From contig JAKSZT010054324.1 in NCBI GenBank assembly GCA_026826555.1, positions 6,547,063 through 6,611,062 on the forward strand: DNA of 64,000 nucleotides. Direction: 5' to 3'. Below are positions 57,245-64,000 of the stretch, one piece after another. This stretch comes from Tolypeutes matacus (Eukaryota > Chordata > Mammalia > Cingulata > Chlamyphoridae). The position numbers and the translations under genes are program-made. The notes below the pieces were generated by a model. That model saw nothing but the letters and a program-made list of their open reading frames with translations. It was not told the origin of the DNA and made no database searches. The stretch's first letter is position 1; every line of letters starts with the position of its first letter.

Positions 57245-60200
57245 TCATAGTAAAACATGCATACAGTATTTGTCCTTTTGTGTCTCGCTTGCTTCGCTCA
57301 ACATAATGTCCTCCAGGTTTATCCATCTTGTCATATGCTTTACAACTTCATTTCTTCTTATAGCTGCATAATATTCCATCGTGTGAATAGACCACAGTTT
57401 GTTTATCCATTCATCTGTTGATGGACACCTGGGTTGTTTCCAACTTTTGGCAATGGTGAATAATGTTGCTATGAACATCGGTGTGCAGTTATCTGTTCGT
57501 GTCACTGCTCTCAGTACTCCTGGGTATATACCCAGTAGTAGTATTGCTGGGTCATGTGGCAAGTCGATATTCAACTTCTTTAGGAACTGCAAAACAGTCC
57601 TCCATAGTGGCTGTACCATTCTGCATTCCCACCAACAGTGAAGAAGTATTCCTATCTCTCCACATCTTCTCCAACACTTGTAGTTCTCTTTTTAATAGTG
57701 GTCATTCTGATGGGTGTGAAATGATATCTCATTGTTGTTTTGATTTGCATTTCCCGAATCATGAGTGATGTTGAGCGTTTCTTCATGTGTTTTTTTGCCA
57801 TTTGTATTTCTTCTTCGGAGAAATGTCTATTCAAGTCTTTGGCCCATTTTTTAATTGGGTCATTTGTCAATTATTGTTGAGTTGTAACATCTCTTTATAT
57901 ATCCTGGATATTAAACCCTTATCAGATATGTGATTTCCAAAATTTTTTCCCATTGTGTTGGCTGCCTTTTCACCCTTTTGAGAAAGTCCTGTGAGGTGCA
58001 AAAGTGTTTAATTTTGAGGAGGTCACATTTATCTACTTTTTCTTTTGTTGCACATGCTTTGGGTGTAAGGTCCAAGAAACCACCACCTACTACAAGGTCT
58101 TTAAGATGTTTCCCTACATTTTCTTCTAGTAGTTTTATGGTCCTGGCTTTTGTAGTTAGATCTTTGATTCATTTTGAGTTGATTCTTGTATAGGGGGTGA
58201 GATAGGGGTCCTCTTTCATTCTTTTGATTATAGATATCCAATTCTACCAACACCATTTGTTGAAGAGACTGTTTTTTCCTGTTAGCGTGGGCTCGATAGG
58301 TTTGTCAAAAACCAGTTGAGTGTATAGATGAGGGTTTATTTATGGGTTCTCAATTCTATTCCACTGATCAACTTGTCTATCTTTAGGCCAATACCATGCT
58401 GTTTTGACCACTGTAGCTTTGTAATATGTTTCAAGGTCAGGCAGTGAAATACCTCCCACATTGCTCTTCTTTTTTAGAATGCTTTTGGCTATTTGAGTGT
58501 GCTTACTCTTCCAGATGAATTTGATAATTGCCTTCTCTAATTCTGTAAAGTAAGCTGTTGGGATTTTGACTGGTATTGCATTGAATATATAAATCAGTTT
58601 GGGTAAGATTGACATCTTCACGATATTTGTTCTTCCAATCCATGAACACGGAATATCTTTCCATTTGTTTAGGTCTTTTTAAATTTCTTTTAGCATTTTT
58701 TTGTAGTTTTCTCCATATAGGTCCTGTACTTCTTTGGTTAAATTAACTCCTAGGTATTTGAGTCTTTTTGTTGCTATTGAAAATGGAATTTTTCCCCTGA
58801 TTTCCTCCTCAGGTTGTTCAGTAATAGTGTACAAAAACATTACTGATTTTTGCATGTTGATCTTGTATCCTGCCACTTTGCTGAACTCATTTATTAGTTC
58901 AAGTAGCTTTGTCGTGGATACTTCAGGATTTTCTAAGTACAGGATCATGTCATCCGCAAACAGTGAGAGTTTTACTTCCTCTTTTCCAATTTGTATTCCT
59001 TTAATTTTTTTTTCTTGTCTAATTGCCCTAGCTAGAACTCCTAGTACAATGTTGAATAACAATGGTGACAGTGGGCATCCTTGTATTGTTACCGATCTTA
59101 GAGGGAAAGCTTTCAACATTTTCCCATTGAGTATGATGTTGGCTGTGAGTTTCTCATATATGTCTTTTATCATATTGAGGAATTTCCTTTTATTCCTATC
59201 CTTTCAAGTGTTTTTATCAAAAGAGGATGCTGAATTTTGTCAAATGCCTTTTCTGCATCTACTGAGATGATCATGTAGCTTTTTTCCTTCAATTTGTTAA
59301 TGTGGTGTATTACATTGATTGATTTTCTTATGTTGAACCAGCCTTGCACACCAGGAATAAATCCCACTTGGTCATGATGTATAAGTCTTTTGATATGCTG
59401 TTGGATTTGATTTGTAAGTATTTTGTTGAGAATTTTTGCATCTATGTTCATGAGAGAGATTGGTCTGTAATTTTATTTTCTTGTGGAATCTTTATCTGGC
59501 TTTAGTATTAGGGTGATGTCGGCTTCATAAAATGTGTTGGGTAATTTTCCCTCCTCTTCAATTTTTTGGAAGAGTTTAAACAGGATTGGTGTTAATTCTT
59601 TTCAAAATGCTTGGTAGAATTCACCTGTGAAGCCATCTGGTCCTGGACATTTCTTTGCTGGTAGATTTTTGATGACTGATTCAATCTCCTTATATGTGAT
59701 TGGTTAGTTAAGTTCTTGTATTTCTAGTAGCATCAGTGTAGGTTGGTTGTGTATTTCTAAAAGTTTGTCTATTTCATCTAGGTTGTCTAGTTTGTTGGCA
59801 TATAGTTTCTCATAATATGCTCTTATGATTCTTTTTATTCCTGTGAGGTCATTTGTAACTTCCCCCATTTCATTTCTGATTGTATTTATTTGCATCTTCT
59901 CTCTTTCTTCTTTGTTAGTCTAGCAAGGGGGTTGTCAATTTTACTGATCTTCTCAAAGAACCAGCTTTTGGTTTTGTTGATTGTCTCTATTGTTTTTCTG
60001 TTTTCATTTTCATTTATTTCTACTCTAATCTTTATTATTTCTTTCCTTCTGCTTGCTCTGGGATTGGTTTGCTGTTCTTTTTCTAGTTTCCCTAGTTGTT
60101 CAGTTAAATCGTTGAGTTTAGCTCATTCTTGTTTTTTAATATAGGCATTTAGGGCTATAAACGTCCCTCTCAAGACTGTCTTCGCTGTATCCCATAAGTT

Positions 60201-61070
60201 TTGATATGCTGTGTTCTCATTTTCATTTGTCTCAATATTTTTACTGATTTCACTTGCAATTTCTTCTTGGACTGACCAATTATTTAGGAGTGTGTTGTTC
60301 AGTCTCCACACATTTGCGAATTTACTTTTTTCCTGTCTGTTATTGATTTCTTGTTTCATTCCATTATGTCTGAGAAGGTGCTTTGTATAATTTAAATCTT
60401 TTTTATATTTATTGAGAGCTGAATTGTGATCTAACATGTGGTCTATCCTGGAGAAAGATCCATGGGCACTTGAGAAGAATGTATAATCCGCTGAGTTTGG
60501 ATGCAGTGTTCTGTATATGTCTGTTAGGTCTAACTTGTTTATCATATTGTTCAAGTTCTCTGTTTCCTTGTTGATCTTCTGTTTAGTTGTTCTATCTAAT
60601 GATGTGAGTGGGGTGTTGAAGTCTCCAACGAATATTGTAGAAATGTCTATTTATTCCATCAGTTTTGCCAGAGTTTGTCTCATATATTTTGGGGCACCCT
60701 GATTAGGTGTGTAGATACTTATGACTGTTATATCTTCCTGGTGGATCATCCCTTTTGTTAATATATAATGGCCTTCTGTATCTCTTATAACTTTTTTGCA
60801 TTTAAAGTCTGTTTTATCTGATATTAGTGTAGCTATCCCTGCTCTTTTCTGGTTACTATTTGTGTGGAGTATCATTTTTCAACCTTTCACTTTCAGCCAG
60901 TTTGTATCCCTGGGTCTAAGGTGAGTTTCTTGTAAGCAGCATATGGATGGCTCATGTTTTTTTATCCATTCTATCAGCCAGTATCTTTTATTGGGGAGTT
61001 TAATCCATTCACATTCAATGATATTACTGTAAATGCACTATTTACTTCCTCCACTTTATTCTTTGGTCAT
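57245..61070 (-). pseudogene. L1 ORF2 pseudogene (endonuclease and reverse transcriptase)
   Basis: The ancestral product nicks target DNA and reverse-transcribes L1 RNA. An endonuclease-domain remnant is seen at 60123-60875 (contains TVISIYTPNQG and FSRIDHMLDH). Reverse-transcriptase parts are at 59170-59451 ([26 protein letters not shown]) and 58679-59173, where the catalytic FADD sits at 58949-58960. C-terminal parts are at 58340-58621 ([18 protein letters not shown]) and 57245-57619, ending at the natural stop TGA (57245-57247). Pieces fall in different frames with stops between them, so no full protein can be made. Confidence 0.88.
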
Positions 61071-61133
61071 CATATGTCATCCTGATTTGCCTCTATTTTT
61101 ACTCTTTTGGTTATCCTTTCTGCTATTTTTCTT

Positions 61134-62120
61134 CTATACTCTCCTCCAAGCCTCTGTCTCCTGTCTTTTTCTTTCAGGTTCTAAGGCTTCCTTTAATATT
61201 TCCTGCAAAGGTGGGTTCTTTTTTGCAAACTCTCTTAGTTTCTGTTTGTTTGTGAATATTTTATACTTACCTTCATATTTGAAGGACAGTTTTGCTGGAT
61301 AAAGAATTCTCAGCTGGTAGTTTTTCTCTTTCAGTTTCCTAATTGCATCATACCACTGTCTTCTTGCCTCCATGGTTTCTGAAGAGAAATCTGCACTAAG
61401 TCTTACTGGACGTCCCTTGTACATTATCGTTTGCTTCTCTCTTGCTGCCCTGAGAATTTTCTCTTTATCTTTGACATTTGACATTCTGAGTAGTATGTGT
61501 CTTGGCATAGGTCTGTTTGGATTTATTCTCATTGGGGTACGGTGTGTTTCTTGGACATGTAAGTTCATTTCTTTTGTGAGAGTTGGGAAATTTTCAGCTA
61601 TTATTTCCTCAAATACTCTTTCTGCCCCTTTTCCCTTCTTTCCCCTTCTGGATTTCCATGACACATATGTTGTTGCATTTTGTGTTGTCATTCAACTCTC
61701 TGAGCCCCTGCTCAATTTTTTTCCATTCTTTCTTCTCTCTGTTATTTTCTCACTTTAATTTTAGCTGCTCTGTCTTTGGTATCACTTATTCTTTCTTCTA
61801 TCATTTTGAGTCTGCTGTTGTATACCTCAAATGTATTTTTGACCTCTCCTAGTGTCTTTCATTCCCATGAACTCCATTACTTTTCTATTCAGGATTTCAA
61901 ATTCTTCTTTGCGTTCACTCAATGTCTTCTTGATGTCATTTATCTCTTTAACTATATTGTCTTTCAACTTATTAATTTGATTTTGGAAATTTGTGCTCAT
62001 ATCACTGATTAGTTCTACCAAATTCTTCATCTCTTCTGGGACTTTGATGTATTTCTTTTCTTGGGCCATGTCTTCTATTTTCTTAGTATGGCTCGTAATT
62101 TTTTGCTGGTGTTTAGTCAT
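61134..62120 (-). pseudogene. L1 ORF1 pseudogene (RNA-binding coiled-coil protein)
   Basis: The N-terminal piece at 61827-62120 (97 codons) starts MTKHQQKITSHTKK and contains heptad-like coiled coil (VELISDMSTNFQNQINKLKD). The C-terminal piece at 61134-61691 holds the RRM and C-terminal domain, with the family hallmarks RVFEEIIAENFPTL, RHILLRMSNVKDKEKIL and AREKQTIMYKGRPVRLSADF. The 135 bases between carry frame changes and stops. Normally ORF1p is a trimer that coats L1 RNA. Confidence 0.88.
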
Positions 62121-63260
62121 CTGATTAGGATGTAGTTTACTCAGATGCTCAATCTCTTTCTCTTTTTTAGGGAATTAGTGGCAGGAGGCTGTGAGTTACC
62201 ACAGCTCTTTGATTTTTGGCTCGACCTGGATTGTTAGGATTGTCCTGCTGGTTGTTCAAAACTAGCAATTGGTTGTAGAGTTGCTTCCTAGGGCCTTGGG
62301 CAGGGAGACTATAGAGGCCAGGAAAAGCCTCTCCTACTTATTTTTAATTTTCTTATGTGCACTTTCTTGGTCTGCCAGGAGATCGTGCTCTTTGGCAGCT
62401 CTCAATTCAATGCCTGGTTGGAGTGTATTTGTTGTGACACAGACCAGATCAATGTGATAGAGCTTCGTGTCTGGAAGCTAAGAGCCTTGTAATTCAAACC
62501 TTCTGAGACAGTTCTCCAGTCTTCTCTGGCAGCCCCCTCCCTTTTCCCAGCTAGGAAATATTTCCACTTCCCTCTGAGTCCTCATCAATCAGTCCCTGTT
62601 AGTAGAGGAGGAGATTGGGAGGTTTGTGTATCTTTAGCCCCTTGCAGGCTTCAAGGCAAACAATGGTACAGCCCCACCCGGCCTGGAAGGGCTCTTGGAC
62701 TCGCAGACCAAACCTGCCAGTCAAAAGCCAAGTCAGCCCCAGGCTCTCTTTCCCCTCTCCTGTGGAGTCCTCAACAATTAGTCCAGGCTAGAAGAGAGGG
62801 AGATTGCAAGGGTTGGATTTCTCTAGTCGTTCGCCTGCTCCCAGGGTAAGGCACCGTGAGGTCCCACATGGCCTGGAAGGGCCTGTGGGGCACCACAGCT
62901 CAAATTTTCAGGTCAGAACCTGAGACAGCCTTAGGCTGTGTCCCTCTCTCTCACCTTTCCTGGGGTGGTAGATGCCTGGAGTCCCTTTTGTCTGTAGTCA
63001 CAAGCCCAGAGGTCCAAGAATTCTAAAGAATCTTTAGTGTCGGGGAGAGTGCCGGCAGCAGCAGCCACTGATGGTTCCAACTCACAGTTCTGTTGTCGTG
63101 ATTTCCCTCTTTTGTCCCCCTCTCTTCTGGATGGTGTGCAGCCTTCACCTGCTGTCCTAAACCCTAGAAGATCTTTTTTGGGGCTGTTTCAGCCTGTTCT
63201 CTAGCTATTTTTCTGGAGAAGAGATTCTCGTGTCTTACTAGTCTTCCATCTTCCCGGAAG
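62121..63260 (-). promoter_or_regulatory. L1 5' UTR / internal promoter
   Basis: About 1.1 kb of GC-richer DNA precedes ORF1. Near the very 5' end, CCATCTT at 63246-63252 reads AAGATGG on the L1 strand, starting about nine bases in. This matches the YY1 core near the start of human L1. Short related segments recur at about 62640-62700, 62840-62890 and in between (GGCCTGGAAGGGC twice), hinting at internal repeats in the UTR. Confidence 0.65.
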
Positions 63261-63273
63261 TATAGGGTACTTT

Positions 63274-63480
63274 TTAAAGGACCATTATCATTGGTTTACA
63301 TGTCTCTTTCCTCGGCATGAACTTCTAAGGGATAGGAACTATGCCATGTTTATCTTCATTTTCCTAAGGTCTAGAATTGAATCACAAGCCTTTGTATCTA
63401 ACTCTATACTCTCAGGACTCCTCTGAATTTTTTAAACATGCTTATCACTGTGCATTCTCTCTGCAGTTCTTTCCTTCTTT
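63274..63480 (+). repeat. L2 3' region, right part
   Basis: TTCTAAGGGATAGGAACTAT, GCCATGTTTATCTTCATTTT and an AAGGTCTAGAATTGAATCAC segment continue the L2 order from before the L1 insertion. Confidence 0.5.
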
Positions 63481-63589
63481 CTCTGTTTAAACACTCAAAG
63501 GTCCTGGCGTTAAGTGGAACTTAGTCAAGGAAGATTTTCCTGAGCCCCCATATTATGTTAGCTCTTCCAATTACACTGTATCGTTGCCC

Positions 63590-63790
63590 ACTCTTCTTTT
63601 GCATTGTAGGAATTAAAGGATATTATATAACTACAGATTAATGTCTGACTCCAAATGGTCAGACATCATGCCTGCTGTTTGTTCATAGATGTACCCATCC
63701 CCAGGGCTTGTTACAATGCCTGGCACAGAATCGATGAATATTAGGTGAATGGAAGTATGACTAGGTAATTGAATACATTGATGGATGCTG
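63590..63790 (+). repeat. L2-type 3' end
   Basis: CCCCAGGGCTTGTTACAATG, CCTGGCACAGAATCGATGAA and TATTAGGTGAATGGAAGTA resemble an L2 3' terminus. The minus-strand frame at 63631-63861 overlaps it and is unsupported. Confidence 0.5.
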
Positions 63791-64000
63791 TTATTTGAGA
63801 TTGAGTATACCCTAGATATTCTTAATATCACCACATATACTTTGTCTTCCACATTGTCCACTAAAGCCTCAATCCTGAATTTTAAAATACTTGGCAGCTT
63901 GATGCCCAGCAGTAGTGTGTCTTAATGTTGTTTGGAGCTAATTACACTCCAGGTCAGATCAAGTTCAAATCCAGGTCAAACGTAGAATAAGTACCAAGTT

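Larger units (their letters stand above)
57040..63273 (-). mobile_element. full-length L1, minus strand, with target-site duplication
   Basis: The element is about 57053-63260 (6.2 kb). A 13-base duplication with one mismatch flanks it: TATAGGGCACTTT at 57040-57052 and TATAGGGTACTTT at 63261-63273. The right copy continues TTAAAGG, so on the L1 strand the insertion site reads TTT/AAAAA, the L1 endonuclease preference. The order on the minus strand is: 5' UTR (63260-62121), ORF1 (62120-61134), ORF2 (about 61070-57245), short 3' UTR and poly(A) (57077-57053). Both reading frames are broken, so the copy is not autonomous. Plus-strand frames over this interval are shadows. Confidence 0.92.

Noticed and set aside
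58734..59270. 178-codon plus-strand frame, the longest in that region
   Set aside because: It is the antisense shadow of the L1 reverse-transcriptase domain on the minus strand.

Overview
The window is mammalian nuclear DNA, most likely from an armadillo (Dasypus or a close relative). The main evidence is three insertions of tRNA-derived SINEs of the armadillo DAS type, each with target-site duplications. L1 and LTR types that look xenarthran and ancient L2, MIR, MLT1, MLT2 and Tigger1 relics support this. Most of the DNA is AT-rich and gene-poor, and most long reading frames lie inside retroelements.

One protein-coding gene is supported: IZUMO3, on the + strand at 46701-49079. It has seven coding exons, consensus GT-AG introns and an open frame of 235 residues. 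Human IZUMO3 lies in the gene desert at 9p21.3, and the emptiness of this window fits that setting. A near-palindromic RFX X-box lies 33 bases upstream of the ATG, which suits a spermatid gene. A poly(A) signal overlaps the stop codon and another follows 16 bases after it.

Layout. 1-8300: sparse DNA with a DAS SINE, L1 fragments, MLT2-like and MLT1-like LTRs. 8390-10950: old minus-strand L1. 11-18.5 kb: MIRs, a composite SINE, an unassigned repeat with a 139-residue frame, and a solo LTR. 18.8-22.1 kb: old plus-strand L1 broken by two LTR pieces. 22.8-29.7 kb: two MLT1 LTRs, then an internally deleted L1 with a solo LTR nested in it. 30-46 kb: MIR and L2 relics, a third SINE, a complete MLT2-like LTR, and long stretches with no recognisable repeat, some perhaps conserved non-coding DNA. 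46.65-49.1 kb: IZUMO3. 50.9-53.8 kb: old L1 split by a Tigger1 transposon that lacks one end. 56.5-63.8 kb: an L2 relic split by a full-length minus-strand L1 of about 6.2 kb that keeps its target-site duplication but has broken ORF1 and ORF2.

I found no tRNA or rRNA gene, CRISPR array or operon, and no sign of a new multi-gene system. The most informative points are the IZUMO3 gene structure, its X-box, and the nested retroelements.
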